From Streptomyces umbrinus (GTDB taxonomy: Bacteria > Actinomycetota > Actinomycetes > Streptomycetales > Streptomycetaceae): a stretch of DNA of 64,000 nucleotides. The translations under genes were made by a program, and so were the position numbers. The notes under the pieces are model-generated. The model had not been told where the DNA came from, did no database searches, and saw nothing but the letters and a program-made list of their open reading frames with translations. The stretch covers positions 930,001-994,000 of the forward strand of contig NZ_JAUSZI010000002.1 in NCBI RefSeq assembly GCF_030817415.1, written 5' to 3'. Of this stretch, positions 1 to 8,212 are shown in pieces (the stretch's first letter is position 1; the number at the start of each line of letters is the position of its first letter).

Positions 1-900
1 GTCGGTGGCGACCAGTTCGCCGAGGTCCGTCTCCGGGACGTCACGCCATCCGCCCTGTTCGTCGACCTCGACGCACTCCGCGAAGACGGTGTCCTCCCAG
101 AGGTGGAAGCCGTCGTGCTCCCGGCACTCCCAGGCGGTGCCGGTGTCGGCCGCGCTGGTGTACTCGTAGACGTCGATACCCCAGTCGTCGCGGATCCGCT
201 CGCGCATCTTCCGGCTGAGGGGCTGTCCGGCGCACGAGGCACCCTTCAGGGAGGAGAACGCCTCCTTGAGATCCGTCTTCTCGGCGAGGTGCTCCAGCTC
301 CACCATCTGCGGATACATCATCTGCAGGTAGGCCGGCCGGTAGGTGCGCAGGGCGTCGACGACCTCGTTCATCTTCCCGAGCCAGGTGTCCACCTCGATC
401 ACCACGGCGCCGAGCGCCTGGTAGCCGGGGTCCATGAGGTTGCGGAAGGTGCCGGGCGGGCTGAGCACCCGGTCCCCGGGCCTGAGGCCGAGCTCCCAGA
501 GGTCACGCACCTGTGCGGTCACCAGGGGCGGTGCGTCCTCCCAGATCTCGGCGAAGAACTCCGGGTCGCCGGTGGTGCCTGAGCTGGAGGAGACGGAGGT
601 CAGCCCTTCGACCGGAACGCAGAGCAGACCGCCGAAGGGATCGCCGGTGCGCGCCCGGTGGGCGCGCACCATGTCCTTGGTGATGAACGGGATGCGCGCC
701 CGGAAGTCGTCCAGGCAGCGGATGTCACGTGGGTGCACCCCGTGCTCGTCCCAGAGCTCTCGGTAGAAGGCGGAGTTGCCGTAGGCGTACTCGACGAGTT
801 CCAGCACCCGTTCTTCCTGCCGGGCCCGCAGCTGGTCGCGGGGCATGGTCTCCACCTGTGGCTCGAAGTACCTGTCCCCGGTGTCCCTGTCACCGCCCAT
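1..900 (-). CDS. Phenylacetate-CoA ligase-like (PaaK family) acyl-CoA ligase, 3' end cut by window edge
   Basis: The 300 visible residues are the N-terminal two thirds of an ANL-superfamily adenylating enzyme. Seen: the phosphate-binding loop SSSSGTTGDPE near residues 104-114, an N-terminal HARxxEE-type helix region (QLRARQEERVLELVEYAY), and the later YEYTSAADTGTAWEC segment typical of PaaK relatives. Full members are about 430 residues, so roughly 130 residues including the mobile C-terminal domain lie off the left edge. The ATG at 900 is preceded by AGGAGG (905-910). Family role: ATP-dependent activation of a (usually aromatic) carboxylic acid to its CoA thioester via an acyl-adenylate. It diverges from etfB, so it probably starts the pathway that the acyl-CoA dehydrogenase and ETF continue. 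The real substrate cannot be read from the sequence. Confidence 0.85.
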   Translation of the reverse strand, partial: MGGDRDTGDRYFEPQVETMPRDQLRARQEERVLELVEYAYGNSAFYRELWDEHGVHPRDIRCLDDFRARIPFITKDMVRAHRARTGDPFGGLLCVPVEGLTSVSSSSGTTGDPEFFAEIWEDAPPLVTAQVRDLWELGLRPGDRVLSPPGTFRNLMDPGYQALGAVVIEVDTWLGKMNEVVDALRTYRPAYLQMMYPQMVELEHLAEKTDLKEAFSSLKGASCAGQPLSRKMRERIRDDWGIDVYEYTSAADTGTAWECREHDGFHLWEDTVFAECVEVDEQGGWRDVPETDLGELVATD

Positions 901-1003
901 GGCGCCTCCTCGCGGCTCGGCTGCCCAGATCTTCCAGCTATCAGCACAATCAGTCAACCAATTCGACGGATTTTCGGGAGACTCTCGCGCTCCAGCGATC
1001 CAT

Positions 1004-1015
1004 ATAGTTAACTAT
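1004..1015. promoter_or_regulatory. 12-bp AT-rich palindrome in the divergent ligase/etfB promoter
   Basis: ATAGTTAACTAT is a perfect palindrome inside an AT-rich island (about 1001-1020) in otherwise very GC-rich DNA, between the ligase start (900) and the etfB start (1057). A related word, ATAGCTAACTGA, occurs at 2919-2930 before the amidohydrolase, and a looser one before the acyl-CoA dehydrogenase. It may be an operator for a TetR- or MarR-type regulator that lies outside the window, or a -10 region; the sequence alone cannot decide. Confidence 0.45.
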
Positions 1016-1056
1016 TAGAACTCATTAGACCTTCGGGAGAGCACGGAGAGAGCACT

Positions 1057-1836
1057 GTGAAGATCGTTGTCTGCGTGAAGCACGTGCCCGACGCCACGGC
1101 GGACCGCACCTTCACCGAGGAAGGGAGGACCGACCGCGAGTCGGTCGACTCCCTGCTGTCCGAACTCGACGAGTACGCCGTCGAGCAGGCCCTGCGGATC
1201 GCCGAGTCGGACGTCGACGCCGAGATCAGCTACCTCACCGTCGGCCCCGACGACGCGAAGGACGCCCTGCGCAAGGCGCTCGCCATGGGCGGCGACTCGG
1301 CGACCCATGTGAGTGACGAGGACATCGAGGGCAGCGACGCGTTCGGGACCTCACTCGTGCTGGCCAGGGCGATCGAACGGCTCGGCTTCGACCTCGTCCT
1401 GTGCGGGATGGCCTCGACGGACGGCACCATGGGCGTCGTACCGGCGCTGCTGGCCGAACGGCTCGGAGTCCCCGCCGTCACCCACGTCGAGGAGCTGACG
1501 GTCGAGGACGGCACGGTCACCGGCCGCCGCGAGGGCGACTCCGCGACCGTCCGGGTCCAGGGCGCACTTCCCGCCGTCGTGTCGGTGACCGACCGCTCCG
1601 GCGACGCCCGCTACCCCTCCTTCAAGGGGATCATGGCCGCGAAGAAGAAGCCCCTGGAGACCCTCGACCTCGCCGATCTCGGCATCGACGCCGGGCAGGT
1701 GGGCCGGGCCGGTGCGCGGTCGGCCGTGGACAGCGCCACCAGGCGCCCGCCGCGCTCCAAGGGCGAGATCGTCGCCGACGACGGTTCGGGCGGCGTCGGG
1801 CTGGCCGCGTTCCTCACCGCCAAGAAGTTCGCCTGA
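1057..1836 (+). CDS. etfB: Electron transfer flavoprotein subunit beta
   Basis: At 259 residues this is full length for EtfB. It opens with the family signature MKIVVCVKHVPDA and contains DEYAVEQALRI (about 41-51), CGMASTDGTMGVVPALLAE (about 119-137) and PAVVSVTDRSGDARYPSFKGIMAAKKKP, the region that holds AMP and docks to EtfA. The GTG start has GGAGAGAG about 7 bases upstream. EtfAB is a soluble FAD/AMP heterodimer that takes electrons from acyl-CoA dehydrogenases and passes them to ETF:quinone oxidoreductase. etfA follows after 75 bp, so the two are probably cotranscribed. No ETF-QO gene is in the window. As ETF sits in a catabolic block with a ligase and an acyl-CoA dehydrogenase, this is likely a pathway-specific copy rather than the housekeeping one. 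Confidence 0.95.
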   Translation: MKIVVCVKHVPDATADRTFTEEGRTDRESVDSLLSELDEYAVEQALRIAESDVDAEISYLTVGPDDAKDALRKALAMGGDSATHVSDEDIEGSDAFGTSLVLARAIERLGFDLVLCGMASTDGTMGVVPALLAERLGVPAVTHVEELTVEDGTVTGRREGDSATVRVQGALPAVVSVTDRSGDARYPSFKGIMAAKKKPLETLDLADLGIDAGQVGRAGARSAVDSATRRPPRSKGEIVADDGSGGVGLAAFLTAKKFA

Positions 1837-1911
1837 CCGCCGACAGCACCGCACCAGCAGCGGTCCCACCGCCCCGCCCCGGAACCGTTCCAACAGGAGG
1901 AGTACAGCACC

Positions 1912-2874
1912 GTGGCCGAGATCCTCGTACTCGTCGATCACACCGACGGCGTCGTACGCAAGCCGACCCTCGAACTACTCACCCTGGCACGCCGGTTGGG
2001 CGAACCGTCGGCCGTCTTCCTCGGGCGGGACGCGGACTCAGCGACCGAGGCGCTCGGCCGGTACGGCGCGCACAAGGTCTACGTCGTGGACGCCCCCGAG
2101 GTCGACGAACTCCTTGTCACTCCGGCCGTGGACGCGCTCACCCAGATCGCCGAGAACACCGGCCCGGCGGCGATCCTGCTGCCCTCGAACCCGGACGGCA
2201 AGGAGACCGCCGCTCGGGTCGCACTCCGCCTGGAGTCGGGGCTGATCACGGACGCCGTCGACATCGTCGCCGGTGAGGGTGACCCGGTGACCGAGCAGTC
2301 CGCGTTCGCGGCGACGTACCAGGTGACGGCCCATGTCACCCGGGGCATCCCGGTGATCACGGTCAAGCCGAACGCCGCGGCCCCCAAACCGGCCCCCGTC
2401 ACACCCGAAACAGAGAAGTGGGACGTCACCTTCGGCCCCGCCTCCGCCGCCGCCAAGGTCCTGTCCCGCTCGCCGCGGGAGCGCGGCGACCGGCCCGAGC
2501 TGACCGAGGCCGACGTCGTGGTCTCCGGCGGCCGCGGTGTGAACGGCGCCGAGAACTTCGCGGTCATCGAGCGCGTCGCCGACACGCTGGGCGCGGCCGT
2601 CGGGGCGTCCCGCGCCGCCGTGGACGCGGGCTGGTATCCGCACAGCCACCAGGTCGGCCAGACGGGCACCCAGGTCTCCCCGCAGCTCTACCTCGCCGCC
2701 GGCATCTCGGGGGCGATCCAGCACCGCGCGGGCATGCAGACCTCCAAGACCATCGTCGCGGTCAACAAGGACCAGGACGCCCCCATCTTCGAGCTGGCCG
2801 ACTACGGCGTCGTGGGCGACCTCTTCCAGGTGCTCCCGCAACTGGTGGAGGAGATCGAGCGGCGCCGAAGCTGA
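1912..2874 (+). CDS. etfA: Electron transfer flavoprotein subunit alpha
   Basis: This 320-residue protein is full-length EtfA. The N-terminal half is the Rossmann-like domain shared with EtfB. The C-terminal FAD domain is clear: [19 protein letters not shown], then [44 protein letters not shown] and [17 protein letters not shown]. These bind FAD; the GQTG and SGAIQH segments contact the cofactor in known structures. The GTG start follows AGGAGGAG with good spacing. It partners EtfB immediately upstream, and together they should accept electrons from the acyl-CoA dehydrogenase encoded at 8210-9361. A small hairpin and an AT-rich operator-like island separate it from the amidohydrolase gene, so later genes may have their own promoter. 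Confidence 0.95.
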   Translation: MAEILVLVDHTDGVVRKPTLELLTLARRLGEPSAVFLGRDADSATEALGRYGAHKVYVVDAPEVDELLVTPAVDALTQIAENTGPAAILLPSNPDGKETAARVALRLESGLITDAVDIVAGEGDPVTEQSAFAATYQVTAHVTRGIPVITVKPNAAAPKPAPVTPETEKWDVTFGPASAAAKVLSRSPRERGDRPELTEADVVVSGGRGVNGAENFAVIERVADTLGAAVGASRAAVDAGWYPHSHQVGQTGTQVSPQLYLAAGISGAIQHRAGMQTSKTIVAVNKDQDAPIFELADYGVVGDLFQVLPQLVEEIERRRS

Positions 2875-2887
2875 TCTCCACCCCTTC

Positions 2888-2908
2888 CGGCCTTCCACCC
2901 GGAGGCCG
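2888..2908 (+). terminator. Possible weak hairpin after etfA
   Basis: CGGCCT (2888-2893) and AGGCCG (2903-2908) form a 6-bp stem with a 9-base loop, 14 bases after the etfA stop. There is no U tract. It may reduce read-through from etfBA into the amidohydrolase gene. Confidence 0.3.
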
Positions 2909-2916
2909 ATACGACT

Positions 2917-2932
2917 AAAATAGCTAACTGAT
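2917..2932. promoter_or_regulatory. AT-rich operator-like island before the amidohydrolase
   Basis: AAATAGCTAACTGATT stands out from its GC-rich surroundings and shares ATAG-Y-TAACT with the perfect palindrome at 1004-1015. It lies 27 bp before the amidohydrolase ATG, where a -10 box or repressor site would be expected. The shared word suggests coordinated control of the ligase/etf promoter and this promoter. Confidence 0.4.
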
Positions 2933-2958
2933 TGCATCCATTGACCCGAAGGAGCGCC

Positions 2959-4038
2959 ATGACGAAGATCTGGGTCAACTCGGGGGACTCCCACGTGATG
3001 GAACCCGACGACCTCTGGATCCGGGCGCTGCCGCCGCGCCTCGCCGACCGAGCGCCGCGCAGCGAACGCGGCGACAAGTACGAGGTGCTCTACATCGACG
3101 GCGAGCGCATCGACCGCCAGCTGAACGACTTCATGGACGCCATGCGACCGCAGGGCGCCCGGGACCTCGACGTCCGGCTCAAGGACCTGGACCAGGAGGG
3201 CGTCTGGGGCCAACTCGCCTTTCCCTCCATGGGGTTCTGGCTGTGCTCGATCACCGAGCGGGAGCTCGCGCGGGAGACCGTACGGGCCTGGAACGACTGG
3301 GCGCACTCGGAGGTCCTCGGGAAGCAGAAGCGCATCATCACCCCCGCCTGCGTCTCGACGACCAACGTCGAGGACGCGGTCGCCGAGGTCGAGCGGGTCG
3401 CGGAGATGGGCTTCCAGTCGGTCTTCCTGCCGTGCTCCACCCGGCCAGGTGAGGAGTACGCCCTCGACCTCTGGGAGCCGCTGTGGACCGCGGCCGAGCG
3501 GGCCGGTGTCGTACTCGGCTTCCACATCGGCACAGGTGGCGAGAACGTCGTCTTCCGCGGACCCGGAGGCGCCGTCGTCAACTACATGGAGACGACCTAC
3601 CCGGGCATGCGCGTCGTCTCGCACATGGTCGCGGGCGGCGCCCTGGACCGTCACCCCGACCTCAGGATCCTCATCGCGGAGGGCGGCGCCGGCTGGGTAC
3701 CGGCCATCGGCGACCGGATGGACGAGGCCTACCGCCAGCACGGCATGTTCGTACGGCCGAAGCTGAGCCGGCTGCCCAGCGAGATCATCAGGCAGCAGGT
3801 GTACGCCTCCTTCCAGCACGACAAGAGCTCGGTGGAGATCGTCGAGGCGACGGGCTACCGCAATGTGATGTGGGGCGACGACTACCCCCACCTGGAAGGC
3901 ACGTACGGGCACACGCAGTCCACGCTGCACGAGCTGTTCGACGGTGTGTCCGAGGAGATCCGCGAGCGCGTCACCCGCGGCACCTTCAACGAACTGTTCC
4001 GTCTGCCCGAGCAGACTCCCCAGGAGGCGGCCGTCTGA
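2959..4038 (+). CDS. Amidohydrolase-2 family metal-dependent hydrolase/decarboxylase
   Basis: This 359-residue TIM-barrel protein belongs to the amidohydrolase_2 family (relatives of ACMSD and aromatic decarboxylases). Seen: the first-strand motif NSGDSHVMEPDDLWIR at 6-21, VFLPCSTRP in mid-protein, a strand with GFHIGTGGENVVF, VVSHMVAGGALDRHPDLRIL, then IAEGGAGWVPAIGDRMDEAY and a late WGDDYPHLEGTY. The His and Asp residues of these segments are the expected metal ligands. ATG 2959 follows GAAGGAG; an upstream in-frame TTG (2932) has no such site and lies in the operator-like island. Family members hydrolyse C-C or C-N bonds or decarboxylate. In this cluster it may act on a ring-derived intermediate, which is inference only. 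Confidence 0.85.
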   Translation: MTKIWVNSGDSHVMEPDDLWIRALPPRLADRAPRSERGDKYEVLYIDGERIDRQLNDFMDAMRPQGARDLDVRLKDLDQEGVWGQLAFPSMGFWLCSITERELARETVRAWNDWAHSEVLGKQKRIITPACVSTTNVEDAVAEVERVAEMGFQSVFLPCSTRPGEEYALDLWEPLWTAAERAGVVLGFHIGTGGENVVFRGPGGAVVNYMETTYPGMRVVSHMVAGGALDRHPDLRILIAEGGAGWVPAIGDRMDEAYRQHGMFVRPKLSRLPSEIIRQQVYASFQHDKSSVEIVEATGYRNVMWGDDYPHLEGTYGHTQSTLHELFDGVSEEIRERVTRGTFNELFRLPEQTPQEAAV

Positions 4039-4073
4039 GCGGCGTCGGCGACGCGAGGACCCCGGACGAAACA

Positions 4074-6635
4074 GTGAGCACTCCCCCGTATCCCGAGGAC
4101 CTGGAAAAGCCCGCGTACCCCGAGGACCTGGAACAGCCCGGACTCGTCAGGACCGGGCGGTCGACCTTCGTCCGGCCCATCCGGCCGGAGGACGCCGACC
4201 GTCTGGTCGCCTTCGTCGGCGGCCTGTCGCGGGCGACCCTGGCCTACCGCTCGCTCGGCCCGGTGATCCGGGCGCGCGACGACGTGATCCGGCGCGGCGC
4301 GTACGTGGACTACCTCAACGAGCTGGCCCTTGTCGCGCTGGCCGGCGACGAGATCGCGGGCCTGGTGCGCTACGTCCGTGACACCGAGGACCCGGACCAC
4401 GCGGAGGTCACCTTCACCATCCGGGACGACGACCAGAGCGAGGGCTTCGGCAGACTGCTTCTGGAGCACATCGCCGCTGCCGCCCGCGCCCGGGGCATCC
4501 GGGTGCTGAAGGCCGACGTCCTCGCCGACAACACCCGCATGATCAACGTGTTCCTCGGCTCCGGTTACCGGGTCGAGTCCGGGCCACCCGGCCAGATCGT
4601 CCACTTCGACATCGCCGTCGACCCGCAGGCCCAGGCGGTCGCCCGGGCCGAGCGCCGCGAGCACACGGCCGTACGACGCTCCCTGCGTCCCCTGCTCGAA
4701 CCCCGGTCGGTCGCGGTGATCGGCGCCAACCGGCGCCCCCTGACGATCGGTCACGAGATCGTGGCCAACCTGCTGCGAGGCGGTTTTCGCGGCAGCGTCT
4801 TCCCCGTCAATCCGCGGGCCGAGCAGGTCGCGGGCGCCCGGGCGTACCCGAGCGTCCGGGAACTGCCCGAGCCGCCGGGTCTGGCGCTGATCGCCGTACG
4901 GGCCGAGGCGGTGCCCGAGGTCGTACGGGAGTGTGCGGCGGCCGGTGTCAAGGCGGTGGTCGTCGTCTCCACCGGCTTCGGGGAGACCGGTGCGGCCGGG
5001 CGGACGACCGAACTGGAACTGTCCCGGTTCGCCCGCGCCTCCGGGATGCGGCTGGTGGGCCCGAACTGCATGGGCGTGGTCAACACGACGCCCGCGGCGA
5101 GGCTGGCCGCGACCTTCTCGCCCGCCCTGCCCACGCCCGGCCGGGTGGCGATGTCCAGCCAGTCCGGGCCGCTGGGGCTCGCGGTGCTCGACTTCGCCCG
5201 GCGGCTGCGACTGGGCTTCTCCGGGTTCGTATCGGTGGGCCATGCCGTGGACGTGTCCACCAACGACCTGCTCCAGTGGTGGGAGGAGGACCCCGAGACC
5301 TCGGTGATCCTGCTGCACGTCGAGACCTTCGGCAATCCACGCCGGTTCGCCCGCATCGCCCGCCGGGTCGCGCCGCGCAAGCCGATCATCGCGGTCCACC
5401 CGGGTCACGCGCACACGACGGGTCAGGTGGACTCGGGAGGGCGAAGAGGCCCGGGACGTCGAGGGGATTCGGCGGGGCATGCGGACCCGACGGGTCCATC
5501 GGATTCGGCGGTGAGTTCGCTGTTCGCCCAGTCCGGCGTGATCCGTACACGCAGCCTCCAGGAGCTGTTCGACGCGGCGCTGCTGCTCGCCCACCAGCCT
5601 CCCCCGCCCGGCAACAGGGTCGCCGTGATCACCAACGCGGGCGGGCCCGCGGCACTGACCGTCGGCGCATGCGCGGCGAGCGGCCTGCGCGTGCCCCGGT
5701 TCGGCGAGCGCACCCGGGAGACGCTCCGCGCGGCCCTCGGCCCCGGGGCGGAGGTCGCCAACCCGGCCGACCTCACTCCCATGGCGACCGCCGCGCACTA
5801 CCGGCAGGCACTCGACGCCGTACTGGCCGACGACGAGATCGACGCCGCCATAGTCCTGTTCATGCCTCCGCTGGCGGACAAGCCCGACGAGGTGGCGGCG
5901 GCGATCCTCGACGCGGCCGAGGCCGCGCCGTCGAAGCCTGTGGTGGCGAGTTTCCTGGGCGGCGCGGGCGTCGCCGATCTCCTTCACCGGGGCGAACTGG
6001 TCGTCCCCACCTACGCGTTCCCCGAGTCGGCGGCGGCCTCGCTCGGGCACGCGGCGGCCTACCAGGCGTGGCGGAGTACGCCCGCGGGTGTCGTCCCGGA
6101 TCTCCCCGGAGTCGACGCCGACCGAGCCAGGTCGCTGCTCGCCGGATGTGCTCCCGGGCCCGTACCGGCGCGTATCGCCGCCGAGTTGCTGGACTCGTAC
6201 GGGATCGCCGTGCGGGACACCGAACGAGGCTCCGGGCGAGCCACTGGGCTGGGCTCTGGGCTCGACGCGTTCCTCTCCGTCGGCGCCGACCCGGTGTTCG
6301 GCCCGGTGGTCGCCTTCGGCCTCACCGGGGACTACGCCGACCTGATGGCGGACGTCGCCCACCGGGTGACCCCGCTCAGCGACCGCGATGCCCGGGAGAT
6401 GGTCCGCTCGCTGCGGGCGGCTCCGCTGCTGGACGGCAGGGTGGGCGGCCCCGGCGTGGACCTCGCGGCGTTGGAGGAGACCGTGCTGCGGATCTCCGCG
6501 ATGGTCGAGGACCTGCCCGAGATCGAGGCGATGGAGCTGCGTCCGATACGGCTGCTGCCGCCCGGGGACGGGGTCGCCGTCACCCGCGCGACGATCCGGC
6601 TCGCTGACGAAACAAGGAAAGGTGGCCCCTCGTGA
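4074..6635 (+). CDS. GNAT-ACD fusion protein (SlPatA-like lysine acetyltransferase) with reduced ligase domains
   Basis: The order is an N-terminal GNAT domain (about 30-180; acetyl-CoA loop QSEGFGRLL), then an ADP-forming acyl-CoA synthetase-like part: Rossmann CoA-binding domain (SVAVIGANRRPLTIGHEI, from about 213), LVGPNCMGVVN, and two flavodoxin-like domains. An N-terminal GNAT matches the unusual order known for Streptomyces lividans PatA, which acetylates acyl-CoA synthetases. The family's SHTGALAG catalytic-histidine loop is replaced by a Gly/Arg/Asp-rich stretch near residues 450-480, and the ATP-grasp part jumps from LLDSYGIAVRDT to VGADPVFGPVVAF, so most of its nucleotide-binding lobe is missing. 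The ligase half is therefore probably a sensor only. The start is GTG 4074; the N-terminus repeats YPEDLE-(K/Q)-P. It overlaps the next gene by 4 bp. A likely target is the ligase at 1-900. Confidence 0.82.
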   Translation: MSTPPYPEDLEKPAYPEDLEQPGLVRTGRSTFVRPIRPEDADRLVAFVGGLSRATLAYRSLGPVIRARDDVIRRGAYVDYLNELALVALAGDEIAGLVRYVRDTEDPDHAEVTFTIRDDDQSEGFGRLLLEHIAAAARARGIRVLKADVLADNTRMINVFLGSGYRVESGPPGQIVHFDIAVDPQAQAVARAERREHTAVRRSLRPLLEPRSVAVIGANRRPLTIGHEIVANLLRGGFRGSVFPVNPRAEQVAGARAYPSVRELPEPPGLALIAVRAEAVPEVVRECAAAGVKAVVVVSTGFGETGAAGRTTELELSRFARASGMRLVGPNCMGVVNTTPAARLAATFSPALPTPGRVAMSSQSGPLGLAVLDFARRLRLGFSGFVSVGHAVDVSTNDLLQWWEEDPETSVILLHVETFGNPRRFARIARRVAPRKPIIAVHPGHAHTTGQVDSGGRRGPGRRGDSAGHADPTGPSDSAVSSLFAQSGVIRTRSLQELFDAALLLAHQPPPPGNRVAVITNAGGPAALTVGACAASGLRVPRFGERTRETLRAALGPGAEVANPADLTPMATAAHYRQALDAVLADDEIDAAIVLFMPPLADKPDEVAAAILDAAEAAPSKPVVASFLGGAGVADLLHRGELVVPTYAFPESAAASLGHAAAYQAWRSTPAGVVPDLPGVDADRARSLLAGCAPGPVPARIAAELLDSYGIAVRDTERGSGRATGLGSGLDAFLSVGADPVFGPVVAFGLTGDYADLMADVAHRVTPLSDRDAREMVRSLRAAPLLDGRVGGPGVDLAALEETVLRISAMVEDLPEIEAMELRPIRLLPPGDGVAVTRATIRLADETRKGGPS

Positions 6636-7606
6636 GGGTTGGCATCTACTTCGACATGCGCAATCCCCCGCCCTGGCGGCAGAGTTGGTCCCGGGTCTAC
6701 GGATTCGCCCTGGAGATGTGCGAGGAGGCGGACCGGCTCGGCATCGACTCGGTCTGGTTCTCCGAACACCACGGCTTCGAGGACGGGTACCTCCCGCAGC
6801 CGCTCACCATGGCGGCCGCGGCCGCGGCCCGCACACGGCGGATCCGTCTCGGTACCGCGGTCATCCCCGCACCGCTGCACGCAGCCCCCGAGATCGCCGA
6901 ACAGGCCGCGCTCGTGGACATCATCAGCGACGGCCGCCTGGACCTCGGACTCGGCACGGGCTATCGCGTGCCCGAATACCGCCTGTACGACGCCGACCTG
7001 ACCAAGCGCTACTCCACGACCGACCAGCGGGTGCGGGAGATCCGCGGGCTGTGGGCCGAGTCCCTGGTCACCCCCGGGCCGGTCCAGGACCCGCTGCCGA
7101 TCTGGCTCGGCTACCAGGGCCCGCAGGGCGCCCGCCGGGCAGGCAGGCTGGGCACCGGTCTGCTGTCGCTCAACCCCGCGCTGCTGGAGCCGTACCGGGA
7201 GGGACTCGCCGAGAGCGGCTACGACATGTCGGCGGGCCGGATGCAGGGTTCGTTCACCACGTTCGTCACCGAGGACCCGGAGGGCGACTGGCCGGTGGTC
7301 CGCAAGCATCTCTCCTACCAATGGGACAGCTACCGCCGGTACATGGTGGAGGGGACCGACCAGCCGGCCCCCCGTCCGATCAACCCCGAGAAGTGGCGGG
7401 AGACGGGGCTGAGCGCGACCGGCGTCGGCCAGTTCCTGTACGGCACACCGCAGGAGACCGCCGATGCCATCAAGGCGTACGTGGCGGGGTTGCCGGTCGA
7501 AGGGGTCTTCCTGTGGGCCTCGCTGGCCGGGATGCCCGAGGAGATGGTCGCCCGCCAAGTCCAGCTCATCGCCGGGAAGCTGCGCCCGCTGCTTGCCGAT
7601 GTCTGA
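6632..7606 (+). CDS. LLM-class (luciferase-like) flavin/F420-dependent oxidoreductase
   Basis: This 324-residue luciferase-like TIM barrel starts with MRVGIYFDMRNPP and carries SVWFSEHHGFEDGYLPQPL (about 42-60), TRRIRLGTAVIPAPLHAAPE (about 70-89) and the phosphate-binding LDLGLGTGYRVPEY (about 106-119), all typical of the family. The GTG start overlaps the previous stop in a GTGA arrangement, so translation is probably coupled to the acetyltransferase. Family members use FMNH2 or F420 to monooxygenate or reduce substrates; the sequence does not settle which cofactor is used here. Within this cluster it is a candidate for an oxygenation or reduction step on the CoA-bound or hydrolysed intermediate. 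A partner flavin reductase is not present nearby, which slightly favours F420. Confidence 0.85.
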   Translation: MRVGIYFDMRNPPPWRQSWSRVYGFALEMCEEADRLGIDSVWFSEHHGFEDGYLPQPLTMAAAAAARTRRIRLGTAVIPAPLHAAPEIAEQAALVDIISDGRLDLGLGTGYRVPEYRLYDADLTKRYSTTDQRVREIRGLWAESLVTPGPVQDPLPIWLGYQGPQGARRAGRLGTGLLSLNPALLEPYREGLAESGYDMSAGRMQGSFTTFVTEDPEGDWPVVRKHLSYQWDSYRRYMVEGTDQPAPRPINPEKWRETGLSATGVGQFLYGTPQETADAIKAYVAGLPVEGVFLWASLAGMPEEMVARQVQLIAGKLRPLLADV

Positions 7607-7622
7607 CACGAGGAGTTCCGCC

Positions 7623-8171
7623 ATGTCGACCACGGGAACCGGAAAGACCGGCGTGCCGACGCCGAACGGGCACTGGGCGGGGTCGGGCCTGTCGGAGCCG
7701 CCGCGTACCGCCGGGGGCGTGACCCTGTGCGGTGGGTGCCGCGCCGCCGGCTCCTGTCGACTCGGCGTGGAGCGCGAACGGCTCGACGAGGACGGTGTGG
7801 CGAGGTTCGAGCTGAGCTGTCCGCGTTCCCACGAGGGCGGCCCCGATGTCGCGCACGGCGGCTGGACGGCGGCCGTCCTGGACGACTGTCTCGGCCATCT
7901 CCCGTTGCTGCACGGCGTGATGAGCGTGACGGCCGAGCTGACGGTGAGCTTCGTGAAGCCGGTACCGGTGGAACGCCCCCTGGAGCTGCGGGTGTGGGCC
8001 GACCGGAGGGAGGGCTCACGCTGGTACATCGCGGGCGAGTTGACGCTGCCGCCGGGCGGAGCGGTACTGGCCCGCGCCGCCGGAATCTGGGTGACGCGCG
8101 ACCACAGCCACTACGCACGGCACGCGCAGTGGCTGGCCGGACAACAGGGCGGAGACGCCGAGGACCGGTGA
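7623..8171 (+). CDS. PaaI-like hotdog-fold acyl-CoA thioesterase
   Basis: The protein has 182 residues. The hotdog core motif DVAHGGWTAAVLDDCLGHLP lies about 79-98, matching the HGG-x(3)-LLD helix of PaaI-type thioesterases, where the Asp is the usual catalytic or water-orienting residue. It is followed by the β-strand ELTVSFVKPVPVERPLELR. Near residue 40 there is a Cys-rich LCGGCRAAGSCRLGV segment, which many actinobacterial members of this family carry as CxxC. ATG 7623 follows GAGGAG with 7-base spacing; an in-frame ATG at 7599 overlaps the previous stop and is less well placed. It probably releases CoA from dead-end or final thioesters of the pathway. It is convergent with the acyl-CoA dehydrogenase gene. 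Confidence 0.82.
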   Translation: MSTTGTGKTGVPTPNGHWAGSGLSEPPRTAGGVTLCGGCRAAGSCRLGVERERLDEDGVARFELSCPRSHEGGPDVAHGGWTAAVLDDCLGHLPLLHGVMSVTAELTVSFVKPVPVERPLELRVWADRREGSRWYIAGELTLPPGGAVLARAAGIWVTRDHSHYARHAQWLAGQQGGDAEDR

Positions 8172-8176
8172 GATCG

Positions 8177-8212
8177 ACCGGCCCTGCCGAGGACGCCGGG
8201 AGGGGTCGGTCA
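8177..8212. terminator. Possible hairpin between convergent thioesterase and dehydrogenase genes
   Basis: GACCGGCC near 8177 can pair with GGTCGGTC near 8205 (7 of 8 pairs) across the 38-bp convergent gap. The stem is GC-rich with no U tract. It could stop transcripts from both sides, but the pairing is imperfect. Confidence 0.3.

Noticed and set aside
3882..6362. Long minus-strand open frame (826 codons) opposite the GNAT-ACD gene
   Set aside because: No motif, no ribosome site and antisense to clear GNAT and CoA-binding domains; it is a codon-bias shadow.
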